Source: Imbricaverruca yamaguchii
Lineage: Eukaryota; Arthropoda; Thecostraca; Neoverrucidae
DNA length: 64,000 bases
NCBI GenBank assembly: GCA_034440575.1
Contig: JAOTOL010001615.1
Location: 612,501-676,500, forward strand
Direction: 5' to 3'
Shown piece after piece: positions 47,903 to 58,874 of this stretch (positions within the stretch are counted from its first letter, which is position 1; every line of letters starts with the position of its first letter). Below the pieces are notes generated by a model. The model worked only from the letters and a program-made list of their open reading frames with translations, ran no database searches and was not told where the DNA came from. Made by a program: the position numbers and the translations under genes.

Positions 47903-48056
47903 GGCACGCTATCTGAGGCGCCTCCAGGTTCAAGAGAGCAGCGTTCTCCGGCATGCATCCAACGTTACTGCACTGCTAACGACACGGACGATGGTGTTTC
48001 TGACCGTGTGTTTTGGTTTCGATAGTATTCTAGTTGTGATCCTGTCAAAAAATCGC
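47903..48056 (+). repeat. inverted repeat arm, partner at 46545 to 46712
   Basis: See the partner arm. Sequence includes GCACGCTATCTGAGGCG and CTAACGACACGGACGA. The arms may be terminal or subterminal repeats of an unidentified element, since similarity stops sharply on both sides. Confidence 0.8.
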
Positions 48057-48450
48057 TGTGGTTTCTTTTGTTGGAAGATGTCACAAAAGTATTCGCAGAT
48101 TTAAGATGTCAAACTAAGTGTTTGTTTAGTATTGTGATGTATAGCTCATTACAAGCACACGGTATGGGACCTAGATGTCAGCTAGACGTAAATCTGGACA
48201 GGGTCATTCTGGCGAACCATATGAGAAAAAAAATTTATATGGAAATTATTGAACCGGAAACCACAGTGAAATATATCAGTATCAAGATCAGCTACCCTGC
48301 AAGTGTCGTGTTTGCTACCAATGGTTCTACATTCGTCCCAGTACTTCTGAAGAAGGAGGTGCTGACGGTACCTGGTCTGATGAGCTACGTAATCTCACGT
48401 AGGCAAATCCCCGATTCATGCATCCTAGTCTATCGAACTGCGATTTTGGC
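48057..48450. other. non-coding or unassigned
   Basis: A 136-codon plus frame at 48068 to 48478 runs into the 20-bp array and has no recognised family. Confidence 0.35.
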
Positions 48451-48590
48451 ACGGACAACACATAATGGCAAGGCATAACAACACAATAACAAAGTACAAC
48501 ACAGAGTGTCACGGGCAACACCTAATAGCAAGGTACAACACAGAATCACAACTTACACCACATGATATCAAGATACAACGCGTAATAGCA
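48451..48590. repeat. 20-bp minisatellite, left part (split by LINE-A)
   Basis: Units like AATAGCAAGGTACAACACAG with variants (AATCACAACTTACACCACATG). The same array resumes at 52443 after LINE-A. The sub-order AATCACAACTT, ATGATA, AACGC(G/A)TAATAG is the same in both parts. Confidence 0.92.
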
Positions 48591-48650
48591 GTGGCATGGG
48601 GTCAAGGGGTGGAGGATTTGGAGACGCGAACCTAAACAAAGGGTCAGTGA

Positions 48651-49577
48651 GTGGGAGGTGGCGGGGGGGGGGGAGGAGGTGGTAGGAGCGGGAAAAAGCC
48701 GAGTCGAACTGCCCAGCAAGCAGGCATATCAACATCGAATAGGCTCCAGGCACTATCCTGCATACAGGATAGTAGTAGTAAGGATGCAGTGCTAGTTATA
48801 GGTGATTCTCGTGTGCGACATTTAGATAGGGTACTCTGTAAAGGTAGAAGGGATAGGAGGTGCATCATCAGGCCTGGTGCCAAGGTCAAGGACCTGGTGC
48901 CAGTGGTGGCACAGGCCACCAGTGATCACCAGTTTAGCGTAGTTGTGGTACAGGTAGGGGTGAATAACATAGGTCCTGCTAGGAGTGAGGAGCTGCTGCA
49001 GGACTACAGGGCCCTTCGGGGAACTCTGAAGGATAACAATAGGAGAGTCATCGTAACTGCAATTTTACCTAGGGCTGGAGCCTTCCCCGAGTGGAGCTCT
49101 AGGGCACTGGCAGCCAATGCCAAGGCAGGTAAGCTCTGCCATGAGTTAGGTTTCGCCTTTATTGACGAGTGGTGCAGGTTTCATGGATCATGGGACCTCT
49201 ATTGTAGGGATGGCCTGCACGTCTCCGAGAAGGGGCTGCATGTGTTAGACAAAGGGGGTGCATGTGCTATGAGCATGTCCTTCAGGGAAACCAGGAAATG
49301 GGGTGGGAGGGATGAAGTGGTATTGCCATCTCAGGGTTATGCCAATAGTAACAGCCAAGGCAATAGAACCCAAAAATCAGCAAATAGTATTTTAATATTC
49401 GATCAAAATCTGATGAGTTTAAGTGCTATGTTGCTGAGGAGGAACCATATTTTGTTTGCGTTACGGGGACATGGGCCAGTGAGGGGTATTTCGGAGATAA
49501 CTTGCAGGACTATGAGATCCAGGGATACAATATGTTTTCATGCAATAGGAGTACAGCAGCGAAAGGGTGTTGGGTAA
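48651..49577 (+). pseudogene. LINE-A SGNH-hydrolase (esterase-like) domain plus endonuclease start
   Basis: 308 open codons. After a Gly-rich start (a G run in DNA), residues 45 to 200 show the SGNH fold signature: block I VLVIGDSRVRHL with the nucleophile-position Ser in GDSR (residue 53), block III VQVGVNNIG (103 to 108, Asn present), and block V DGLHVS with Asp187 and His190. All four catalytic-type positions are therefore kept. Esterase domains of this kind are known in CR1-like LINEs, role unclear, perhaps lipid or ester binding at membranes. From about codon 248 the correct endonuclease frame (NIRSKSDEF, then YFVCVTGTW and YEIQGYNMF) is in another register, so one frameshift separates it from the SGNH part. 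Confidence 0.85.
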
Positions 49578-49607
49578 TGCTCTATGTGAATAGCTTATTC
49601 AGTTCTC

Positions 49608-50560
49608 AAGAACAAATGTAGTTCCTATTTTCAAAAAAGGAGAAAGAGGGAAAGTTGCAAACAGTAGGTCAGTGCTTGGTAAACAGTACTTGGCCAGTAA
49701 GTCTCACATCCCTAGTCTGCAAGGTACTCGAATCAATCATCAAGGATAGAATTCCCCGGGGGGCCGGAGGGGGGGGGGGGGGGGGATAGGGGGGGAAAAA
49801 AAAAAAAAAGTTAGTTATCTGGAAGGAAACAGATTGATTCAAGATACTCAACATGGGTTTAGAAAAGGGCGATCGTGTTTCACAAGTCTCTTGGACTTTT
49901 TAACTTCGCCACAGAACAATTTGATCAGGGAAATCAGGTTCATGTAGCATATCTTGACTTTAGTAAGGCCTTTGACAAGATACCCCATACACGGTTAATG
50001 ATACAGCTTCAGGCCCATGGTATTGCAGGTAGCATATTAAAATGGATAGAGTTGTGGCTTTCAGATAGACAACGAAGAGTGATGCTAAATGGTACAAAGT
50101 CATCATGGCAAAATGTTATCAGTGGAGTCCCTCGGGGGTCATTACTGGGGCCACTACTGTTCATTATATTTGTAAATAACATTAAAAGTGGCCTAAGCAG
50201 TAAGGTGTTGGAATTTGCGGATGATTTGAAATTCTTTAGGGCAACAACAGGTTATAATGAGCGTATCTCGCTGCAGAAAGACTTAGACGAACTTGTGAAG
50301 TGGTCCGAAGAATTACAAATTAATTTTAATTTTGATAAGTGCAAAATAATGCATATAGGTAGGCAGCATATGAAGACTCTATACTTGATGGGTGGCCAAC
50401 TACTATCAGTGACTCAACAGGAGAGGGAATTAGGTGTTATTCTAAACACAAAATTTGGGGCATCAGAGCAGACCAAGGAAGTCAGGAAGAAAGCCCTGAG
50501 AATGCTTGAGGCAATAAATATGAGTGTATCATACAGAAGTGAGGAAGTCATCAGGAAGCT
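49608..50560 (+). pseudogene. LINE-A reverse transcriptase, N-terminal part
   Basis: Begins with VVPIFKKG (about 49619), then WPVSLTSLVCKVLESIIKDR (about 49690 to 49750). A G/A homopolymer patch (49754 to 49810) follows, then RLIQDTQHGFRKGRSC in one frame. The 234-codon ORF 49875 to 50579 continues with VAYLDFSKAFDKIPH, SGVPRGSLLGPLLFIIF and the catalytic FADD at 50214 to 50225, then LQINFNFDKCKIMH and LGVILNTKF. The frame is interrupted at 50560 by LINE-B and continues in phase at 51849. Confidence 0.9.
49754..49810. other. G-run/A-run patch inside RT, suspect
   Basis: CCCCGGGGGG, long G runs and then about 19 A replace what should be a few codons of reverse transcriptase. The flanking protein text matches on both sides. 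Probably artefactual or a local slippage expansion. Confidence 0.6.
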
Positions 50561-51848
50561 GAGTCACGTGATGTACTAGCTTATGTCACAAATTGGATTG
50601 AATGGCGCAGCGTGTGTCTGCTCGCATCAGCAGATTTGTCTAGTGCCTTCGATTGCGCGTCTCATAGCCGACTCTTAACCAAATTAGAGTGGTACGGCAT
50701 CGACAGCTCTTGGTTTAGATCTTACCTTTCAAATCGCAGACAGGCAGTTCGGCCCGGGAAGACTTGTATGCAACGTATCCTGTGGTGTTTCACAAGGAAG
50801 TTTGTGCGGTCCAATTTTGTTTTTGTTGTACACAAATGATCTTCTCTCGCACATAGGTGATGTTTTCAAGTCGTTACTTACGCTGACGACACACAGGCGA
50901 TGTTGTCATCGAAATTGGAGGACATAATGTAAGCAAAATGTCTCGAATCGTGCTTGGAAACTATGAGCTCGTGGTACCGTGTAAATTTTCTCAAGCTCAA
51001 CCCATCTAAAACGCAATTTGTGATTTTTGGTTCTCGCCAGATGATCGCGCGGTTACCTAACATCAGCCACTCTGTTCTTGGATCGGATATTTCACATGTC
51101 TCATTTATCAAGAACCTGGGTGTGACCATGGACGAATCGTTAACATTGAGTGAACAAATTGGCGATATTGCTAAGAAATGTAACCGCATTATCTTTCCTC
51201 TAGCCAAGCATGTACGCTCTATTACTGAAGAAACACTGTCGAAATTAGTGCTTGTACTGGTTTTCCCCCATGTAATGTACTGTTCTTCAATCTGGTCTGC
51301 TGCATGTGACACCGAGCGCCTGCGAATCCGAAAAGTCATCATGAGGGCGGCTAGGATCATAACTAGGACCTCTCGCTATGGTTATATATCGCATGTTATT
51401 GTGCGGTTAGGCTGGCCTAGCTTTTAACGCTTTGTCGACATTAGGGATTGTTAACTGGTTCATCTTGCAGTGCATCACTCGGGAGCACCTGAAACCCTAT
51501 GTGATCCTGTGACATTGAGAAGTGATGTCAGCTCTCGATCTACGCGATCAACACCGTTTTCAGTAGAGCGCCCACGCCTGAAAGCTACTTTTGCGCAACG
51601 CTCTTTCATGTACGGTGCTGCAGTTCTTTGGAACAGTCTCCCAGAGGAAGTTAGGGCCGAGAATATGCGATGGGCTTTTAAGTTTAAGCTGAAGAGGCGC
51701 TGAGAAGAGCTGTACGTGAGAATGTTTGAGTATTGTATGCATTTGTTTCTTTATGTTTCATTAGCCTCCTGTCCCACCTTTTTTTTTAGCGTTTTTACAT
51801 TTGATGCTGAGTGTCTCTTGATACCAATACAAGGATAAAAAAGGAAAA
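50561..51848 (+). mobile_element. LINE-B, 5'-truncated, nested in LINE-A
   Basis: 1288 bp inserted in the reverse transcriptase of LINE-A. AAGCT appears on both sides (50556 to 50560 and 51849 to 51853), a likely short target duplication, and the host frame is in phase across it. LINE-B is a different CR1/L2-like family: ADLSSAFDCASHSRLLTKL, YADD at 50879 to 50890 (frameshifted from its neighbours), FLKLNPSKTQFVIFG, then C-terminal YGAAVLWNSLPEEVR (about 51610). It ends with an A-rich tail GATAAAAAAGGAAAA. Confidence 0.88.
50612..51703 (+). pseudogene. LINE-B reverse transcriptase, frameshifted
   Basis: Three open blocks (50612 to 50839, 50954 to 51427 and 51470 to 51703) in different frames. 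The middle block has the post-catalytic segments WYRVNFLKLNPSKTQFVIF, HVSFIKNLGVTMDESL and PHVMYCSSIWSAACD. The block between holds GVSQGSLCGPILFLLYTND in another frame. Stops and shifts show it is inactive. Confidence 0.85.
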
Positions 51849-52260
51849 AAGCTTTACTGTGCATATGTCAGGCCACATTTGGAATACTGCATCCAAGCTT
51901 GGTCTCCTAGCTATGAAAAGATTGTTGGCTTTTAGAGAGAGTACAAAAATGGTAGATGGCTACAAAAATGGTTAATGGTATAAGCAACCTGGCATATAAG
52001 GAAATATTGAAGAAATTAAATAAGTTTTCACTTAGATATAGAAGGCTGAGAGGAGATCTCATCGAGGCCTTTAAATTTGTCCATGGCACGGAGAAGGGAT
52101 ATCTTGGGGAAATGTTTGAATTTAACAGAAATGATGCAATTGGAGGTCATCAATTCAAAATTAATGTTAACTACAGCAGGACAAGGTTACGACAGATTTT
52201 TCATCACCAAGAGAGTGGTAGAACACTGGAACTAGCTTCCATAAACCACTGTCAGTAGCA
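51849..52260 (+). pseudogene. LINE-A reverse transcriptase, C-terminal part
   Basis: Continues the interrupted frame with LYCAYVRPHLEYCIQAW, then after a stop and a short local duplication SLRYRRLRGDLIEAFKFVH (from about 52025) and DAIGGHQFKINVNYSRT. Typical late region of CR1-like reverse transcriptases. Confidence 0.88.
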
Positions 52261-52442
52261 ACACATTGCACATCTTTAAAAACAGCATAGACAATCATTA
52301 TAAGAATAGAGGGTTTACTTTTCAGTATTCCAGGGAGGGCTGATCAACGGATTTGGTGGGGAACTGGTTGAGTGTCCAGAGTGCAACCAAGAAGGGGCAT
52401 TGTGGCTCATAGTTGCACTAATATTTTATGTCTTTATGTCTT

Positions 52443-52745
52443 TAATAGCAAGGCACAACGACACATAATAGCAGGGTGCAACACATAATAGCAAGGTAAA
52501 CACACAATGACAAGGTATAACACAGAATAGCAAGGTACAACGCATAATAGCAAGGCACAACGACACAAAATAGCAAGGTGCAACACAGAATCACAACTTG
52601 CAACACATGATAGCAAGGTACAACGCATAATAGTAAGGCATAACAGCCAATCAGCAGGGTACAACACATAATGGTAAGGTACAGCACATAATATCATGGT
52701 ACAGCACATAATAGCAAGGCACAACACACCATAGCAAGACACGAC
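52443..52745. repeat. 20-bp minisatellite, right part
   Basis: About 14 units of AATAGCAAGGTACAACACAT type, continuing the array of 48451 to 48590. Confidence 0.93.
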
Positions 52746-54174
52746 AACGCACGCTCCCATCCTTATACCAAATGTAGGCAGTTTATAAATATCTTAGAAC
52801 CTGTTCCTTAAAATTATACATTCAAAATGTTACAAACGTGGCGCATCTCAGCACATAACACTTCTGGGGTTTTCCCTATCATTTCATTCAGCAAAACAGC
52901 GGGTTGTCGTGCTGATGGATGTGACCGGCAGGTGATCGTCCGATCCACTGGAACAATTCTGTGTTAGTATCGCTAAAATAACTCGCAAAAGTACTTTGTT
53001 CCGAGTCACTAATCTTGACTGAATCATGCTGAAATAACGCGTGATACTAATATGATCGGTCATTAATCATAGCAACCAAAGCTTATTGGTCTCGTGAAAG
53101 TGAATATTGTGTCCCCTGTAGGAGAAATGCTTCATCTATTGGTAGGTGATACCGACAAGAACACACACACACACACTCTGAATCGTTGGATGTTGCCCAG
53201 TCAGTCATACGAACAATAAAAGGCGAACTCATTCAAGACTTGCGCTGAATCCAATCGTGTACAGGAAGCATTTGTTAAGTGAAACTTGAATTCAATCATG
53301 CACAGGAAACATTGGTTGAGTAAAACTAACTTGAACTCAATAGTGTGCATGGAGCACTAGTTAAGTCCCACTGCCGATATTAACACTGCAGGTGGAAATA
53401 GAGCTCTCCTCAACGGGCACTGACCACACAGGCACGGAATGGCGGCGGACACAGAATGGACGCAGAACCTCACAAATCCAGGAACCAATCCTACCAAACG
53501 CGCATAAACTAGCTTTAGAAACACGGGCTTTGAAAAATCGATGCGTAATTTTTGTTAAGAAGCATCTAAGTTGATGCTTTCTAGTCGTAGAAGTCATTCA
53601 AGTGAGGAGGTGGTGTCCACCTCCTGGATGGCGCTTTGACGCCTCTAACGGTTCACATGATCGAAGCTAACTACAGTGTGCGCCAGCGCCAAATCGATAC
53701 ACCTGGTGCGCGGAGGTCTCACCCTGCAGTCTGGAGCACGATAACAGCTGGAGGTGGGGGGGGGGGGCGTTAGTGGAGAGGTCACCAGTAAGCGGTCCAG
53801 TGACCTCAGCGCCAGCAATATGGCGACAGGAATATGGCGACGATGGCACGTTGCTTCTTCCACACATTCTTCTACATTTTCTTCCACACCTGGGATTCAA
53901 TCTGGACAACCTATACAGACGCACATAGCATGTGTGCCTGCAAAGCAAAGGCCACCAGCACTCAACATTTTTCTGACGACTCTGAGGACGTTTGTAGAAC
54001 TCATGATATCAGCATGATGTGAGCGTTGACGTCTTCATGGCGAATGGATCCAGTTGCCTACCCAGTCGAAGGCGAAGTCGGCTGAGGGAAGACTGCTCCA
54101 TCACCCTCAGACCTGCCCACGCTCGCCGCACTTTGCGTCTAGCTTCACAATAGTTCGTGGAAGAATTGCACTCA
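52746..54174. other. non-coding stretch
   Basis: No gene recognised. Short (CA)n at 53161 to 53175. A three-fold diverged repeat with AGTTAAG(T)...ACTTGAA(C)TCAAT and CATG...GGA(A)(G/A)CA(T/C) spans about 53240 to 53365. A G run lies at 53755 to 53767. Confidence 0.5.
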
Positions 54175-54685
54175 TACCATACATTTTTTGCCCGCCAAAA
54201 TAATTTCTTTTTTCTCAAAATTTTGAGTTTTCAAGTTGTCTTAAATTGTCTTTTTCTAATGGGTAGAGCAGACAGAGAAACGTTGTTAGAAGTCAACTTG
54301 CCCTAACAAAAAAAAATGTTTACTTCAGCCAGAATCGTCGACTTAAACGGCAACAGGCAGTTTGTAATGTCGTCAAAAACGGGAAAAAATGAAAGATTCC
54401 TCTCGTCCGTTTTGTTGCATCCCTAAAGATAAGCAAGCTGAAAGTTCATTAAAATATCTGTATCCGTTACAGCGTGATGACTGGTTTAACGTTTTTGGAG
54501 GTTACCTCACTTCACCTTGACTAACTCGTTGACCCTAGGTGACCTAACTTCAAAATTTTGAAACGGCATGCCACATTAATGTGCGAAAGGTATGCCAAAT
54601 TCTGGCGCGCTGCCGTGCGCCGTTCGTTCACTATCCGTGAAAACCCTGAGTGGGGCGGTTGATGATCCCCTCGAGACGGGACGGG
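54175..54685 (+). mobile_element. family F copy 4, 5'-truncated
   Basis: Matches the distal two thirds of the copy at 30043 to 30826 (AGAAACGTTGTTAGAAGTCA, CATCCCTAAAGATAAGCAA, CTGTATCCGTTA). It ends GAGACGGGACGGG followed by TTAA (54686 to 54689). Confidence 0.85.
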
Positions 54686-54689
54686 TTAA

Positions 54690-55084
54690 TTATAATTTGT
54701 TCACTGGTACATCATTGTCCAATCCTCAAGGCATTCGTTCTTATTTGCATTGCCTTCCATGTTCTGTTCGTCGCTTCGTTTCCCGTATCTGGGCGCAGTG
54801 TGGCTGTAGCAGCTGACGCGTCCAGTAGTTCAAACTGGGCACGGCTCGAATGATCGAATGACTAGCGAGTCCTTCGATACTGGAGGCCAGTGCGGCAAGG
54901 CAGTCCGGTAACAGCGCACTATATTGTACATGGCTTCGACGACAGCATGCGGCGCGGGTGCATATGGATTTGCCATCAGGTGAATGAATCATCACAAGTG
55001 CGGCAATCGATCGGTTACGGTAGACATGGCAAGTGCGCGCGCCAGGAAGCCACCGAATGTGGCGCGTGGTATTGACGGACGGCG
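54690..55084. other. non-coding stretch
   Basis: No feature recognised. Confidence 0.5.
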
Positions 55085-56115
55085 GCTGTGACTTGTGCTT
55101 CCTCGTCACTTGGACCATGGCAGACGGCGCAAATTACCTTTATTTGGTCCGGCACACCTCTAGAAGTCACTCTCCCCCATGGGCCACGATGGTCTGTACC
55201 TCGCATGTCACAAAATCTATGGTGGTCTGACCTCCCTCGTCACATGGACCAAGATGGTCTGTCCTCCCGGTCACACGGACCATGGTTGTCTCTCACTTAT
55301 CTGTCACATGGGCCATGGTGGTCTGGCCTCTCTGTTGCATGGACCATGGTGGTCTGACCTCCACGTTTTATGAACCATGGTGTTCTGTAGCTCGAATGTC
55401 ACAAGTACCGTGGTGGCGGTGGCTTGTCCTCAATCACATCGGCCATGGTGGTCTGACCCCCTCGTCTTATGGACCATGGTGTTCTATGCCTCACCTATCA
55501 CATTGGCAATGATAGGCTGACCTCTCAGTCTCATGGGCCATGGTATTATGGCCCGCCTGTCACAAGGACCATGGTGGTCTTTCCTCCCAGTTAAAAGGAC
55601 GGGGAGGAGTGTTCTGTCTTCCCTGTGATACGGATCACGGTGGACTGTCTTCACCTGTCCTCATACTATCACAATAACCAATGTCGTTTTCAATACCCTG
55701 TTACACCACTTGATTGCAGGAGGTTGCCTGAACTGACTGCCCTGCTCGTTGATACGCTACTGCGTTAACCTCCGTGGCCGTTCTTCCCACTGTCGTACAC
55801 GCTGCAGCTGACGTTACTCCCTTGTATCGCATGGCGCGCAGTCTTAACTACCCTCCGTCATACGGACAGGCGGCGACTGACAATCTTTCACCACACGGGA
55901 CGGCGGCTTTGGCTACCCTCCATCGCATATGACGATGGTTCTTAGCTGCCCTCCATCACACGAGACGGCGGTCTTCGGCTACCCTCCATCATATTGTACG
56001 GCATCCTCCGGCTACTATCCATCACACGAGAGGACAGACTTGGTAACCCTCCACCATACGAGACGGCGGTCTTTGGCTACCCTCCATCGCATGAGCCAGC
56101 TGGCCACACCATCCC
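55085..56115. repeat. diverged 31 to 34-bp minisatellite, about 1 kb
   Basis: First half: GGACCATGGTGGTCTG plus a CCTC...GTCACA spacer, with CCATGG at 55280, 55313, 55344 and 55375. Second half (55860 to 56110): GAGACGGCGGTCTT plus GGCTACCCTCCATCACAC, spaced about 33 bp. The two consensus units align with each other, so I read this as one old array with a decayed middle (55620 to 55850). Confidence 0.8.
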
Positions 56116-56654
56116 ACCATATCCTCCGCGTTACAACTCCACTGTCAATGCATTATTTATCGTACTGCTTCCGCCTGAACATGCCGTACTTAGACTTTGC
56201 GAAGAGATTGATGTAATCGTCGAATCGTCGTACTGCTGTAGAAGCGCCAGGCGCTCGAACGCATCGTGATCAATGCTCGATAACATCAACATGTGGACAT
56301 GTATGAAGTAGCTATCAAGATGTCTATATCCGCCAACATTACGAGGTAAAACCTCTTTCGGGTCCCATGGGTCGTTTATCGATAGATTGACAAATAAAAT
56401 GTGAATTAACACCCAACCTCTCATAAAATGATATATATGTACCTCGATAGGGATAAATGATGTACTGATTCAAGCTGTGCCAGTTTCATAGCGACTAAAT
56501 CAACGATCAGGGAGACATTTTCGACATCAGCTTCCGACATTTTTGAAAGATAACGCTGTAGGATAATTTTAGCTACTTAAATCTCCAAAGAAAAATAGGT
56601 AGTCGAAAAGTATAAGCTTTAGAATTGGCATAAGATGGAACAATGCATTACCAG
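56116..56654. other. non-coding stretch
   Basis: No feature recognised. Confidence 0.5.
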
Positions 56655-57025
56655 GCAGGCATTAAAGACATAAAGACATAAAAGATTAGCGCAACTATGA
56701 GCCACAAGGGCCCTTCTTGGATGCACTCTGTACACTCAACCAGTTGCCCACCAAATATGTCAATCAGCCCTCCCTGTAATACTGAAAAGCCAGCTCTCTA
56801 TTCTTATAATGATTGTCTATGCTGTTTTTAAAGATGTTCAATGTGCTGCTACTGACAATGGTTTCTGGCAGCTGGTTCCAGTATTCTACTAACCTGATGG
56901 TGAAGAAAGTCTGTCTTAACTTTGTTCCGCTGTGGTTAACTTTAATTTTGAATTTATGACCTCTAATTGCATCATTTTTGTTAACTTAAAACATTTCCCA
57001 AAGATACCCCACCCCCTCTCCAGAT
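56655..57025 (-). mobile_element. LINE-A 3' fragment
   Basis: The reverse complement aligns with about 52090 to 52442 of LINE-A, including the thumb coding end, AACAGCATAGACAATCATTATAAGAATAGA-type sequence, CAGTATT(A/C)CAGGGAGGGCTG and the terminal two TTTATGTC units. 5'-truncated copy. Here the frame keeps TIRLVEYWNQLPETIV, better preserved than in LINE-A. Confidence 0.9.
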
Positions 57026-57092
57026 ATTCAATATTTTTCAAGTCCAGGCTTCAATATTTTTCAAGTCCAGGCTTCAATATTTTTCAAGTCTT
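57026..57092. repeat. 23-bp repeat, 3 copies
   Basis: TTCAATATTTTTCAAGTCC plus AGGC, nearly identical units, directly at the truncation point of the LINE-A fragment. Confidence 0.93.
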
Positions 57093-58091
57093 GTCCCCGT
57101 CACATAGTATCCTTAGGTCACTTGACCTGCCTTCGACATAGTGGCAGTGGCAATTTCCTTTTTCTTCGGTAATAAACTTCCATAAATTGTTCTCGTGTGT
57201 GCAAATGCTTAGGGATGAATATGTTAGGCAACATTTTTTATAGTGGATTTCTGTTCCTGTATTTGACCGACACAGTATGTGTATCGAGTTACACACAGTT
57301 GATACCATATTCCTGGTTCGCTTCGCATCAAAGTGAATGGGTTTCAAAGGGCCCATTCCTGGCGCTGCGGAGCGTCTGGCGGCGAGCGGCGCTATACTTT
57401 CCGGAACTAAGCAACATGTGTGCGGCTTCTGACGAGTAACTTGTTTGGATGATGCCAATGGTCAAGCACATGGCTGGAAGAGCTCACATGCCAGTGGTCG
57501 GACTAGCTTCATATTAGTGGTTAGATTAGAAGTGACCAAACGCGCCGCCACTGTGGTCTCGGGGAGTCAAGCTACCGTCGGGGTTAATTTCTGACGAAGC
57601 ATATGCCAGCTTACAATGCGAAAATAAGAAACATTTTATGAGGGTAATTTCTCCTCATCCCATTGCTCTATGTTCATCATAATTATTAAAATTATGATGT
57701 CTGTCCTTTTTGCAGAATAATTGTGCTTTCATAATGTTAGTATTAACCCGCGCATGGCCAGATGGAGGGGAGGGGGCTGGTGGAATTCCTCACCCTGGAG
57801 TTTACGCAGTATAAATGTATATCTATAACGCCATGGCCGTCGATCGGATCGAGCTGAAACTGGCCGGATCGAATCGGAGCAATATACGCAATATAAATTC
57901 TGAAGAGTAGAGTACTAATTTACGTTTTCCACGATCGGTCTGTCGTGGAATTTCCCAGGTGTGAACACGATATTAATAATCGCTTCCCAAAGCCGACCAG
58001 GAGGTGCCATCGCTGCACATCTCCTGTGGTGTCTTTTGCTGGCAGCGTCACCACCAAAGGCTTTAAGTGAGAAACGCAACGGCGCTCAGTT
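57093..58091. other. non-coding stretch with an orphan TTAACCC end
   Basis: TTAACCCGCGC at 57743 to 57753, followed by a GGAGGGGAGGGGGCTG block, matches the reversed right end of family F copy 3, but the sequence soon diverges. No gene recognised. Confidence 0.45.
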
Positions 58092-58866
58092 CCCACCTGG
58101 TCAGCTGCGCCAGCACCAGCACCTGTGATCAGTGCCCACCTGGTCAGCTGTGACAGCACAGGCACCTGTGATCAGTGTCCACCTGGTCAGCTGCGACAGC
58201 GACAATCAGTCCACACCTGGTCAGCTGTGACAGCACAGGCACCTGTGATCAGTGTCCACCTGGTCAGCTGCGACAGCGACGATCAGTCCCCACCTGGTCA
58301 GCTGTGACAGCACAGGCACCTGTGATCAGTGTCCACCTGGTCAGCTGCGACAGCGACGATCAGTCCACACCTGGTCAGCTGTGACAGCACAGGCACCTGT
58401 GATCAGTGTCCACCTGGTCAGCTGCGACAGCGACGATCAGTCCACACCTGGTCAGCTGTGACAGCACAGGCACCTGTGATCAGTGTCCACCTGGTCAGCT
58501 GCGACAGCGACGATCAGTTCCCACCTGGTCAGCTGTGACAGCACAGGCACCTGTGACCAGTGCCCACCTGGTCAGCTGCGACAGCGACAATCAGTTCCCA
58601 CCTGGTCAGCTGCGACAGCACAGGCACCTGTGATCAGTGTCCACCTGGTCAGCTGCGACAGCGACGATCAGTTCCCACCTGGTCAGCTGCGCCATCACCA
58701 GCACCTGTGATCAGTGTCCACCTGGTCAGCTGCGACAGCGACGATCAGTTCCCACCTGGTCAGCTGCGCCAGCACCAGCACCTGTGATCAGTGCTCACCT
58801 GGTCAGCTGCGACAGTACCGGCACCTGTGATCAGTGCCCACCTGGTCAGTTGCGACAACACCGGCA
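58092..58866. repeat. 77-bp minisatellite, about 10 copies
   Basis: Each unit has two related halves (34 + 43 bp) sharing CACCTGGTCAGCTG(C/T)GACAGC. Units start 77 bp apart (for example 58175, 58252 and 58329), and copies are highly similar. Because 77 is not a multiple of 3 and the unit lacks stops, overlapping Cys/Gln/Leu-rich frames appear. These are not genes. The array ends against the hAT element. Confidence 0.97.
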
Positions 58867-58874
58867 CCTATGCA

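Larger units (their letters stand above)
48591..52442 (+). mobile_element. LINE-A, CR1-like with SGNH domain, TSD-flanked
   Basis: Inserted in the 20-bp array with an 8-bp duplication TAATAGCA (48583 to 48590 and 52443 to 52450). Order: SGNH hydrolase region, truncated endonuclease (49394 to about 49600), then, after an internal deletion, reverse transcriptase (about 49608 to 50560) interrupted by LINE-B, then RT thumb region (51849 to about 52260) and a 3' end of two TTTATGTC repeats. The net length without LINE-B is about 2.56 kb. Frameshifts and the deletion make it non-autonomous. A 3' fragment of the same family lies at 56655 to 57025. Confidence 0.9.
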
